Positions 53,106 through 60,864 of a DNA stretch of 64,000 nucleotides are shown here, piece by piece; within the stretch, counting starts at the first letter, position 1; each line of letters starts with the position of its first letter. The stretch is from positions 62,001-126,000 of the forward strand of contig NZ_AP025319.1 in assembly GCF_036492835.1 (NCBI RefSeq), in the 5' to 3' direction. The stretch comes from Fulvitalea axinellae (lineage in GTDB: Bacteria; Bacteroidota; Bacteroidia; Cytophagales; Cyclobacteriaceae). The position numbers and the translations under genes were made by a program. Below the pieces are notes generated by a model. That model had not been told where the DNA came from. It saw only the letters and a program-made list of their open reading frames with translations, and searched no databases.

Positions 53106-54059
53106 ATGAAGAATGTACTTTTTTTACTTCTATTTTTTACAACTTTTTACTCTTTTGCTCAGGATTTGGAGGAGTTTACAAATCAAATTACAACTACAAA
53201 AACTCAAAAACACAAAAGAATTAGCGGAACTAAAGTATTCTGTATTGCCCCTTCAAACTATGAATATGTTAAAGAGCTAGCCCGTTATCAAAGGAAGGAT
53301 AAATTATATTTTCAGGTTATTGAAACAAGTGGTTCGTCTTTTACCGAAGCAAAATCAAATTTCACCAAAGAAGCTCTTAGGGCGAAAGGGATTACTGATG
53401 ATGGTATCCTAAAGAATCTCTTTCTAAATGAGTATAATTGCGTATATACTGAAGGACCTTCTAAATACCCTGGAGAAACCAAACTAATAATGGCATTTGG
53501 AGATGATGATTTTCTTGTTTTTGTTGCTGGAGTTTGTAAAAATTCAGATGATGAAGGAAAAAAGGAACTCCAAGAAATTTTCAAAACTATCTACTACGAC
53601 AAGTCATTCAATTTGAATCCATTAGAGCTAGCAAATTTTGAATTTGATGAATCTATTACTGGATTTAAACATGCAATGTCCATGTCAAATATGATCATCT
53701 ATACGGAAAATGGGAAATCTGATTTAAAAAATCCCAACGCAGGTGCTCTTATGAATATAGCTATGATGCCTCAAATGTCTGAAATGAAAGCTGAACAATT
53801 TGCTAACGATCTACCTTGGCGTTTTGAAAAAGGAGGTGCTAAGCTCAAGAATAGAGATATACAAAAAGAAAAGATTGGAGGTTTTACCGCTTTTATATTA
53901 GACACCAAAACTGAGATTGAATCTAAAGAAGGGATTCTCTATCAAGTATTATTGGTAGGTGATAAGAGTAGTATTCTATTTGCAGGAACTGCAGATCGAG
54001 ATATTGAGAGTTTTAAAGCTAAATTTAAAAAGACTGTTCAGTCAATTAGATTTAAATAA
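53106..54059 (+). CDS. Secreted protein of unknown function
   Basis: I chose the ATG at 53106 (MKNVLFLLLFFTTFYSFAQD), a clear signal peptide; the frame is open 100 codons further upstream but crosses hairpin element 2. 317 residues. I recognise no domain; the C-terminal region (EGILYQVLLVGDKSSILFAG, IESFKAKFKKTVQSIRFK) looks like a beta/alpha sandwich of the kind found in Bacteroidota envelope proteins. Its stop is followed 7 bp later by hairpin element 3, so gene plus hairpin form one cassette-like unit. Confidence 0.6.
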   Translation: MKNVLFLLLFFTTFYSFAQDLEEFTNQITTTKTQKHKRISGTKVFCIAPSNYEYVKELARYQRKDKLYFQVIETSGSSFTEAKSNFTKEALRAKGITDDGILKNLFLNEYNCVYTEGPSKYPGETKLIMAFGDDDFLVFVAGVCKNSDDEGKKELQEIFKTIYYDKSFNLNPLELANFEFDESITGFKHAMSMSNMIIYTENGKSDLKNPNAGALMNIAMMPQMSEMKAEQFANDLPWRFEKGGAKLKNRDIQKEKIGGFTAFILDTKTEIESKEGILYQVLLVGDKSSILFAGTADRDIESFKAKFKKTVQSIRFK

Positions 54060-54065
54060 TAAACC

Positions 54066-54132
54066 GCTAATACGCGCTAAAATGGCATAGCGAACGTAGT
54101 GAGCTATGCCATTTTAGCGCCATCGTTGTAGC
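54066..54132 (+). repeat. attC-like hairpin element 3 (perfect 18-bp stem)
   Basis: GCGCTAAAATGGCATAGC (54074-54091) pairs perfectly with GCTATGCCATTTTAGCGC (54103-54120); loop GAACGTAGTGA. Outer GCTA (54066) and TAGC (54129) also pair. It is nearly the same stem as element 1, but the 11-nt loop is the exact reverse complement of that loop. Confidence 0.7.
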
Positions 54133-54140
54133 ACATAATT

Positions 54141-54461
54141 ATGAAGAAGGGAAGTGTAATATTGAATTTAGTTTATGGAACAGGATTGTCAATATTGGTT
54201 TTCTTTTCTATTTCCTTTATGACTGTATTATTCCAAATCTCTCCCCTGTATAGGTTGAGAGATGTCTATGAACTTAAAATTGGATTCCCGTTTACATATT
54301 ACTATGAATTCATGGTTGATTGTCCAATACCAAATTCTGGATGGCACATAAACAATCTGTTTTGGGATTGTCTGATAACATGGATTTTAGTGACTGGCAC
54401 ATTTGTGACAGCGAAAAGAATAAATGATAAACGTGCTACAACAAAAAATATACAGCATTAA
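54141..54461 (+). CDS. Small membrane protein, cassette gene
   Basis: 106 residues with two membrane helices (about 10-33 and 75-98) and a polar loop between (VYELKIGFPFTYYYEFMVDC). I recognise no family. It starts 8 bp after hairpin element 3 and its stop abuts element 4. Confidence 0.55.
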   Translation: MKKGSVILNLVYGTGLSILVFFSISFMTVLFQISPLYRLRDVYELKIGFPFTYYYEFMVDCPIPNSGWHINNLFWDCLITWILVTGTFVTAKRINDKRATTKNIQH

Positions 54462-54486
54462 AACGACTGTTTATTCAAACCGTTGG
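54462..54486 (+). repeat. attC-like hairpin element 4 (minimal)
   Basis: AACG-ACT-GTTT-ATTC-AAAC-CGTT: an 8-bp stem with a 3-nt bulge, AAC on the left and GTT on the right. It starts immediately after the TAA of the previous gene. Confidence 0.45.
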
Positions 54487-54502
54487 CAGTAATAAGAACA
54501 AT

Positions 54503-54823
54503 ATGAAATTAAGTAACTCATTCAGCGGAGCATTAAGAACATTTGCATACTTCATTGCTAGTGGAACTCATTATCAATTAGAGGGAGTAAATTACTTGGA
54601 GCTTTTTGGAGAAGAGCCTAGCGCAATTGAGCAAGCTTTTGCCATATACGCGAATGTTATGGAACTTGACTCGGAGGGGAATGTACTAAACGCGAAATAT
54701 GCTGAAAAAAGAGCTGTTGATTATATCAGGTCATATTGTGAACCAGGCTTTGAGGTTGAACCTCCATACGAGGATTGGGAAATTGAACTTCACGGAGCCC
54801 CATCGCTAATAGATAAAATTTGA
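54503..54823 (+). CDS. Small hypothetical protein (DUF7677-like), cassette gene
   Basis: 106 residues, acidic, soluble: SGALRTFAYFIASGTHYQLE, EGVNYLELFGEEPSAIEQAF. I believe it resembles the DUF7677 group, without certainty. Its TGA overlaps the ATG of the next (broken) frame. Confidence 0.55.
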   Translation: MKLSNSFSGALRTFAYFIASGTHYQLEGVNYLELFGEEPSAIEQAFAIYANVMELDSEGNVLNAKYAEKRAVDYIRSYCEPGFEVEPPYEDWEIELHGAPSLIDKI

Positions 54824-55208
54824 TGAGTTCTTAAAAATTGGGATACGAATATCAGATTGAACAAGAACCCCTAAAGAATAAATGGGAAATAGAAACCATT
54901 GGTTCGAATAAGGATTGGTAGGATGATGAACATTGGGTATTTATTTCAAGTATGAATCAAAAATATATTTCTATCTGTGCTTCATTGTTACCCCAATGTT
55001 TGAAGGAGAAAGAGAAGGTGGGCAAGGTATTTTTGAAATTAAAGCTTCAACTGAATTTCCAGCAAATTGGAATGATGATTCAAATAGAATAGCTTCAATC
55101 AATATGACGAAAAGGAAGTTTGAGATTAAGCTTGAAGAATTCATAAAGGATTTAGAAAAATATAAAAAGGAAAAAACTACTACCAACAAGAGAAAAAATG
55201 CATTTTAG
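54823..55208 (+). pseudogene. Decayed small gene with two stops and a frameshift
   Basis: From the ATG overlapping the previous stop, the frame reads MSS, TAA, then KLGYEYQIEQEPLKNKWEIE, then TAG (after NKDW), DDEHWVFISSMNQKY. Near 54965 it must shift frame to continue FYLCFIVTPMFEGEREGGQG to FEIKLEEFIKDLEKYKKEK. The pieces join into one plausible soluble protein. A TTG-initiated 91-residue product from 54933 is unlikely to be functional. Confidence 0.55.
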
Positions 55209-55222
55209 TGCCATTATTATAG
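55196..55222 (+). repeat. Collapsed copy of the hairpin element
   Basis: GCATTTTAGTGCCATTATTATAG resembles, with a few changes, the right arm and right end of element 3 (CCATTTTAGCGCC, then CGTTGTAG). The left arm is reduced to AAAATG. Confidence 0.35.
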
Positions 55223-55239
55223 ATAAATAGTAATAAACA

Positions 55240-55806
55240 ATGAGTCATATAGATTCTTTTAAGCATGAATTAGTGGGGCAATTAGGATACCTTCCCGTTT
55301 ACCATCCACTAGAAAAAATTGAAGGTGATTTTAAATGTGATGAAAATCAATTGCTATTAGGAGGAGGAAGTGGCGAACACCCTGCTTTAGTAATAGAAAG
55401 CCCTACAAGTACCGTAGCACATTTTTTAAATGAAGTTATTGAGGGTGAACAAAAATTAGAAAATTGGAGGAAAATTATATCACCACATTTGAATTATGAT
55501 TTTAGTGAATTATTAACCTTCTATGATTGGGATATTGAGACATATAGCTCATTTCATGAAATGTCAAAATCAGTATCCCTTCCTAACCCTAGTGAGGGAA
55601 GGAATATTGAACAGTGGTTGATTTTGGGAATAGGGGAGTTTGTCTTTTACTCGATGCCTTATCTTGCAAAAGAGATTATGGAAAAGCTAGAAAATCCATA
55701 TAGACACATCTATCATATGAATTATAATAATATTATGGTTGTGCCACCAAATTTTCCAGTATATCCTAATGGAGGAAACCTTTTCTTTAAACAGAAAGAA
55801 GGATGA
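55240..55806 (+). CDS. Hypothetical protein, cassette gene
   Basis: A 188-residue soluble protein: LVGQLGYLPVYHPLEKIEGD, LLLGGGSGEHPALVIESPTS, IEQWLILGIGEFVFYSMPYL. No family recognised. It lies on the same strand as its neighbours, 17 bp after the collapsed hairpin. The next gene starts 30 bp downstream. Confidence 0.55.
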   Translation: MSHIDSFKHELVGQLGYLPVYHPLEKIEGDFKCDENQLLLGGGSGEHPALVIESPTSTVAHFLNEVIEGEQKLENWRKIISPHLNYDFSELLTFYDWDIETYSSFHEMSKSVSLPNPSEGRNIEQWLILGIGEFVFYSMPYLAKEIMEKLENPYRHIYHMNYNNIMVVPPNFPVYPNGGNLFFKQKEG

Positions 55807-55836
55807 AAATATCAGCAATAAAAAGATAACTCTTAC

Positions 55837-56613
55837 ATGGATATAGAGAAATATCTAAACAGAATTAATTACGAAGGAAAATTAATCCCCACAATTGAGG
55901 TTTTAAAAGAACTACAGAAGAATCACCTTCTAAACGTGCCATTTGAAAATCTGGATATCCATTACAATAACCCGATTGATTTAGACAGAGAGAAATTTTA
56001 TCATAAAATTGTTGAAAGGAAAAGGGGGGGATTTTGCTATGAGCTAAACGGCCTGTTCTGTGACCTGTTAAGGGAAATAGGGTTTGACTCCAAAATGATA
56101 TCAGCACGAGTTTACGATAATGGAAAAGAGGATTTTGGAAGAGAATTCGACCATATGGCGATAATTGTAACCATCGATCAGATATTGTATTTGGTAGATG
56201 TGGGATTTGGGGAATTTACTTTCTATCCTTTAAAAATCGAAATCAATACTATACAATCCGACCCAAGAGGAAATTTTGTTATAGAAGAATATGAATCTGA
56301 TTATTATAAGGTTTCCAAAGAGGAAAATGGAGCTAAATCAATCGAGTATATTTTCACATTAAAAGAACGAGATTTATGTGAATTTGAAGGAATGTGTATT
56401 TATCACCAAACAAGTTCGAATTCACATTTTACCGAGAAAAAGATTATAAGTAAACCAACTGAAAAAGGGAGAATTACCATTTCAGGGAATACTTTAAAAA
56501 TTACTGAAGGGGCAATTGTAAAAACGAATAAGGAGTTCTCTTCAGGAGAGTACAATCATGTATTACTGAATTGGTTTGGTATTGATGAAAACCAGATTAA
56601 GGCTAATTATTAG
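55837..56613 (+). CDS. nat: Arylamine N-acetyltransferase
   Basis: A 258-residue NAT-family enzyme that transfers acetyl groups from acetyl-CoA to arylamines or hydrazines. The triad is visible: Cys67 in RGGFCYELNG, His106 in FDHMAIIV and Asp121 in LVDVGFGEF. The N-terminal NVPFENLDIHY is also typical. In this island it may give drug or xenobiotic resistance, a frequent cassette cargo. Confidence 0.92.
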   Translation: MDIEKYLNRINYEGKLIPTIEVLKELQKNHLLNVPFENLDIHYNNPIDLDREKFYHKIVERKRGGFCYELNGLFCDLLREIGFDSKMISARVYDNGKEDFGREFDHMAIIVTIDQILYLVDVGFGEFTFYPLKIEINTIQSDPRGNFVIEEYESDYYKVSKEENGAKSIEYIFTLKERDLCEFEGMCIYHQTSSNSHFTEKKIISKPTEKGRITISGNTLKITEGAIVKTNKEFSSGEYNHVLLNWFGIDENQIKANY

Positions 56614-56620
56614 AAAAAAC

Positions 56621-56645
56621 ATGTAGTAATAAGTAAGGCCTTATA
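56621..56645 (+). repeat. Post-gene repeat, copy 1
   Basis: ATGTAGTAATAAG-TAAGGCCTTATA lies 7 bp after the nat stop. It matches 57557-57581 at about 21 of 25 positions. The remaining gap to 56901 is AT-rich without a supported gene. Confidence 0.45.
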
Positions 56646-56901
56646 CGGTCTGGATAGTCTTATTTTGTATTCCAGAATAAGAAATACGATCTGTACCTTG
56701 CTATAGGATGTTTTTTCCTATCCTGATATAGGATTAGCTATGTTTTAATATATTGTGTTCTAATCAGAAAGGTTGTTTTCAACTATTAAGGTGTAGTCCA
56801 ACTATGCGCTTAAAATAGTAATGATTATTAACTTCAATATGAGGTGCTAATCGCAAATAAATGATATCAATGCCCCAGTAAAAAAATATGGAAAGAATTT
56901 G

Positions 56902-57555
56902 ATGACTGATATGCTAATTTTGGTTTTCCTTACTTGTTGGGGAACAATTAACCCGTTTACAAATAGAATAAAAGAAGGCGTTGTTCTATTTGATAGTTTG
57001 GCACTTGAGCAAATAATCCAAAATGGGGACATTGTTTTTCAAACATCAAAATCAAGTCAAAGTAAAGCGATTCAATTGGCGACAAAGTCTAAGTATAGCC
57101 ATATGGGAATCATATTTGAAATTGAAGGGAAGTATCTTGTTTTTGAAGCTGTTCAACCAGTGAAACTAACACCTCTTCGAAAATGGATTGATCGCGGTGA
57201 GAATGGACATTATGTGATTAAGCGACTTAGAAACGCAGATCAAATACTGACGGATTCGAATATATTGAAGATAAAACAACTTTGCGATAGGTTCATCGGC
57301 AAAACATATGATATTTACTTTAAATGGAGCGATGACAAGATATATTGTTCAGAACTCGTATGGAAAATATATAAGCAAGGAATAAATATTGAAATAGGAG
57401 AGCTCGAACAGCTTTCGGATTTTGATCTGAGTAGTGACATCGTGAAATCTATAATAAAAGAGCGTTATGGTGATAGCATCCCATTTAATGAAAAAGTGAT
57501 TTCACCAGCAACAATGTTCGGTTCCAGAAAATTAATAACTGTATTAGAAAAATAA
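56902..57555 (+). CDS. YiiX/YebB-like NlpC/P60-type cysteine hydrolase
   Basis: A 217-residue protein with a hydrophobic N-terminus (possible signal or lipobox, LTCWG). The permuted papain-like fold of YiiX shows NGDIVFQTSKSSQSKAIQLA, the histidine in YSHMGIIFE and the cysteine in IYCSELVWKIYKQG. YiiX-type enzymes hydrolyse amide or acyl bonds in the envelope. Start ATG at 56902; a TTG one codon earlier is also possible. Confidence 0.75.
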   Translation: MTDMLILVFLTCWGTINPFTNRIKEGVVLFDSLALEQIIQNGDIVFQTSKSSQSKAIQLATKSKYSHMGIIFEIEGKYLVFEAVQPVKLTPLRKWIDRGENGHYVIKRLRNADQILTDSNILKIKQLCDRFIGKTYDIYFKWSDDKIYCSELVWKIYKQGINIEIGELEQLSDFDLSSDIVKSIIKERYGDSIPFNEKVISPATMFGSRKLITVLEK

Positions 57556-57556
57556 A

Positions 57557-57581
57557 ATGTAGCAATAAATAAGCCTTTATA
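57557..57581 (+). repeat. Post-gene repeat, copy 2
   Basis: ATGTAGCAATAAA-TAAGCCTTTATA starts 1 bp after the YiiX stop and is related to 56621-56645. Confidence 0.45.
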
Positions 57582-57681
57582 TATAGGCTAGAAAATCTAG
57601 TCATGTAAGCTAGTGTTGAACGAAAACAAGGCGAAGATTGAACTTTTACGCTACTTTGTTTGAGCTATTAAATTTCAACAG

Positions 57682-59298
57682 GTGAAAAAGACTATCATTT
57701 TTTTATTAATAGCTTTTGGCCTTAATAATTCAACTTGCCAGGTATCGAATTCAAAGAAAAATAGTCCTCTATTAATTGAGTTAACGAATCAACAGAAAGT
57801 TGAGGACGTAAAATTCATGTTTGAGTTTATTAAGGGTAAATCTCCCTTTAGGGATATATTGGAGCGTGAGTTTGGCCTAACGGATCTAATCAAATTAGAA
57901 GAGAATTACATAAATAGAGCTATAGGGTCTAAATCAAATAAGGAGTTTATTCTTTTGCTTGGAGAGCTTATCCAAATTTTGGGACAAGGGAATTGTCATA
58001 CCAGTATACTTTCACCCCAAACATTATTTGAACAATTCGAACCGTCTGGTGATACTTCTAGACTAATCGCTAAACTTGGAATTTCAAAAAGAGCGATAGA
58101 GTTAGGAGACCATTGGATAGCCCGATTAGACCAAAGCAGTAAGAACTGGCGTTCGGACTTATCGGTTAGTTATAAGAATGGTTATTACATTACTGATAAA
58201 GGGTTAACTGTAAATGGAAGAACTATTGAAAAAGGCTCTGTTATTACTTCCATTGACGGATTAAAACCATTAGACTATGTTAAGTCTATACAGCACATAC
58301 TGCCATTCCGTTGGGACACTAAATTGAAAATTCCTTTTTCATCTACTGGTAGCCCTTTTTCTGTGAACGCTGACGATACCAAAGATCACTGGGATGTTGA
58401 GTTTTTGACTCCAAAAAGCAATAGAGCCAAGTTGTCACTTGAAAAGAAAAAAGGAGTTAAGAATACAATGAATTATCCATATTTAAATAAGACAATATTA
58501 TGTAAAAAACTTAGGGAAGACCTGGCATATATTAAAGTATATGGCTTTCCTGACACCGTTAGCATCAAGAACGATCGTAAAATAATTTCGGACTTCTTCG
58601 AAAACACTAAAGAAGATTACGAAAACCTAATAATTGATTTTAGGGGACATGGAGGAGGTAATACGGTTTATGGAGAGTGTTTATTTGTAAAACCTTTTCT
58701 TGATAAGAATTATACCTATACTCAATATGCGGTTGTTAATAAAGAAATGTTTGACAGTTCTATCCGGAGGTATCAGACATTAGATAATTTCAAAAAGTCA
58801 TTTGCTCGGGTTATAGACTTTGGAGATATACAAAAAATAGAGTTCGATGAGTTGCCGGATTCTTTTAGAAGAAATAATTCCCCGAATGATGACTATTACT
58901 ATTTTAAAACAACAAGAAATATTGTCCCGGACAACAATTATAACTTCAAGGGTAAAGTATTTCTTTTGATCGATAACAATTGCTATTCAGCATCTGAAAC
59001 TATAATCAGACTCCATCAACAATTAGGATTATCGACAATTATTGGGGTTAATAGTGGTGGTGGGGCAGGAGCGGTTCATGTTCCTTTAATATATGAAGTT
59101 CCCAATTGCCATTTGTTATTTAGAACAGAAATAGAAATGACATTTAACGCTAATGGTACTGCCAATGAACTATATGGTACAAAGCCAGATATAAATTTGG
59201 AACCTTCAGTATACCCAACTTCTTTCCCCAAAAGTTTTAAGACAGATGACTTGTTAAAAGATAGTTGGATAGATTGGGTAATAAAAAATAGGCTATAA
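57682..59298 (+). CDS. S41-family peptidase, secreted
   Basis: The start is GTG (57682), giving VKKTIIFLLIAFGLNNSTCQ, a signal peptide; no ATG is well placed. The 538-residue protein has an S41 (C-terminal processing peptidase) catalytic region: LIIDFRGHGGGNTVYGECLF, KVFLLIDNNCYSASETIIRL with the nucleophile Ser, and GVNSGGGAGAVHVPL. A typical PDZ domain is not obvious. Likely an envelope serine protease. Confidence 0.8.
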   Translation: MKKTIIFLLIAFGLNNSTCQVSNSKKNSPLLIELTNQQKVEDVKFMFEFIKGKSPFRDILEREFGLTDLIKLEENYINRAIGSKSNKEFILLLGELIQILGQGNCHTSILSPQTLFEQFEPSGDTSRLIAKLGISKRAIELGDHWIARLDQSSKNWRSDLSVSYKNGYYITDKGLTVNGRTIEKGSVITSIDGLKPLDYVKSIQHILPFRWDTKLKIPFSSTGSPFSVNADDTKDHWDVEFLTPKSNRAKLSLEKKKGVKNTMNYPYLNKTILCKKLREDLAYIKVYGFPDTVSIKNDRKIISDFFENTKEDYENLIIDFRGHGGGNTVYGECLFVKPFLDKNYTYTQYAVVNKEMFDSSIRRYQTLDNFKKSFARVIDFGDIQKIEFDELPDSFRRNNSPNDDYYYFKTTRNIVPDNNYNFKGKVFLLIDNNCYSASETIIRLHQQLGLSTIIGVNSGGGAGAVHVPLIYEVPNCHLLFRTEIEMTFNANGTANELYGTKPDINLEPSVYPTSFPKSFKTDDLLKDSWIDWVIKNRL

Positions 59299-59676
59299 AA
59301 ACAGCGTAGTCAGTCAATGGTGTGTGAGACAGCTTTATCGGCCATGACTGCCTTTCTGATTTCTTATTTGACAATTATTTTTTTACTCTCATTTCATCTC
59401 CTGTTCGACTTTTACGGCCTAAAAATCGGTTTTCCTTTCATCAATTATCGTTGATAACACGTGACTCTATATCCGCTTTGATGTGTGGACAATGACGTAA
59501 ATAACTGAGCATATTTGAAATATAATTACAGCGAATATACACTGGTTCGGTCCAAATTTAAATAGAATTTGCAGGGCCTATAAAATCAATCCATCTTATG
59601 GATTAGTTTATAGATACCCATATTCGGAATATCATAAGGTTACCGAACTATATAACTTTACCAAAATAGATATACA
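59299..59676. other. AT-rich spacer with a possible gene remnant
   Basis: A 378-bp gap. From about 59518 one frame reads NIITANIHWFGPNLNRICRA ... YRYPYSEYHKVTELYNFTKI without a start codon, which may be a remnant. A small hairpin-like stretch lies near 59440-59460 (ATCAATTATCGTTGAT). I see no clear gene. Confidence 0.35.
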
Positions 59677-60213
59677 GTGGAGACTAGAAATTATATTCTA
59701 AAAGAGATAAGACCATCTGATATAAATAATATTCACAAGGGATTATCCGATCCTGAAATAACCAAATACTATGACGTTCATTTCCCGACACTAGAAGAAA
59801 CGGAAGAACAGATGGAGTGGTACAGAAATTTGAAGAAAGAGGGAACGGGCATTTGGTGGGGTATTTACGATAAAAAGGATGACCAATTTTGTGGTGCGGG
59901 AGGTTTTAACAGCCTGGACAAGCAACATAGAAAAGCGGAGATAGGCTTATGGTTGTTGAAGGAATATTGGGGGAGAGGGATATTGAAGGAAATTATGCCC
60001 AAACTGTTCGAATATGGGTTTGAGGAATTAGACTTAAACAGAATCGAGGGTTTTGTGGTAAATGATAATATGAAATGCAAAAATGCCCTTGAGAAGATAA
60101 ATTTTAAATATGAAGGGACAATGAGAGAATCTGAAATCAAGAATGGGCAGAAAATAGATGTCGATTTCTATTCGATATTAAGAAGCGAATGGTTACTTGT
60201 TAAAACGGAATAG
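59677..60213 (+). CDS. GNAT-family N-acetyltransferase (RimJ/RimL type)
   Basis: The start is GTG (VETRNYILKEIRPSDINNIH). The 178-residue protein shows the RimJ/RimL fold: WWGIYDKKDDQFCGAGGF, the acetyl-CoA loop LLKEYWGRGILKEIMPKLFE, and LNRIEGFVVNDNMKCKNALE. It acetylates an amino group on an unknown target (ribosomal protein, amino acid or drug). It is the last gene of the AT-rich island and has a strong terminator. Confidence 0.88.
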   Translation: METRNYILKEIRPSDINNIHKGLSDPEITKYYDVHFPTLEETEEQMEWYRNLKKEGTGIWWGIYDKKDDQFCGAGGFNSLDKQHRKAEIGLWLLKEYWGRGILKEIMPKLFEYGFEELDLNRIEGFVVNDNMKCKNALEKINFKYEGTMRESEIKNGQKIDVDFYSILRSEWLLVKTE

Positions 60214-60251
60214 AAGAGTTTGTGTACTGATTCTTAAAGTAAGATTTTATC

Positions 60252-60307
60252 CAGGTGCATTCTATTGTTGTTTCGGTACAGCCTTTTGGGAATGCACCTG
60301 ATTTTTT
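60252..60307 (+). terminator. Terminator at the end of the AT-rich island
   Basis: Perfect 11-bp stem CAGGTGCATTC (60252-60262) / GAATGCACCTG (60290-60300), then ATTTTTTATT. Confidence 0.88.
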
Positions 60308-60864
60308 ATTATTCGAGGTCACCCCTAGTGATCATTTTTATGGATGAGCGGGCTACCGTACTCCTTTTATAGCATGGTAAGTTTTTCTTTTATACTTCTT
60401 CTCACTCTTTATACTTCTTTTCCGGTTTGATCAGTCCATTGTTGCAAAGTAATAGGATTATACCAACCCGGGTATCGAAAAATGGAATTACAGTTAATTC
60501 TCACGTATTCATAATGGGGTGTTTATAAGGGGTTTATGGTTGTCTTATATGGGTATAAGATTTATTGATAGAAAAAACGAAACTTTAGTGAGACATTTAC
60601 TTACTATAATGATAGTATTGCTATCTCAAAAGAGAGTCTAACTATTATAAGGCATATGGGATTTGGAAGAAGCGAAAGGTTCTGAATGCTTTTGCATGAG
60701 GTTTTTCGTCGTGTTGATTTACGCTCGGCAAGATTAGTGATACTTTTTGGAATATTGCCAAAAGGGGAATGTAACGGTTTGTAAATCATGAGAATAGCGA
60801 TTATGTCGCTGTCGGGGATATTTTCTCCGGAATTTGGGAATTAGAAAATCAGACGAATTTGTCG
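60308..60864. other. Intergenic region upstream of the exporter genes
   Basis: 557 bp without a supported gene. A short direct repeat TTTATACTTCTT occurs twice (about 60389 and 60408). The exporter promoter must lie here, but I could not place it. Confidence 0.4.

Noticed and set aside
60604-60789. Short minus-strand open frame before the exporter genes
   Set aside because: 61 codons, no start context, no recognisable features; the region looks non-coding.
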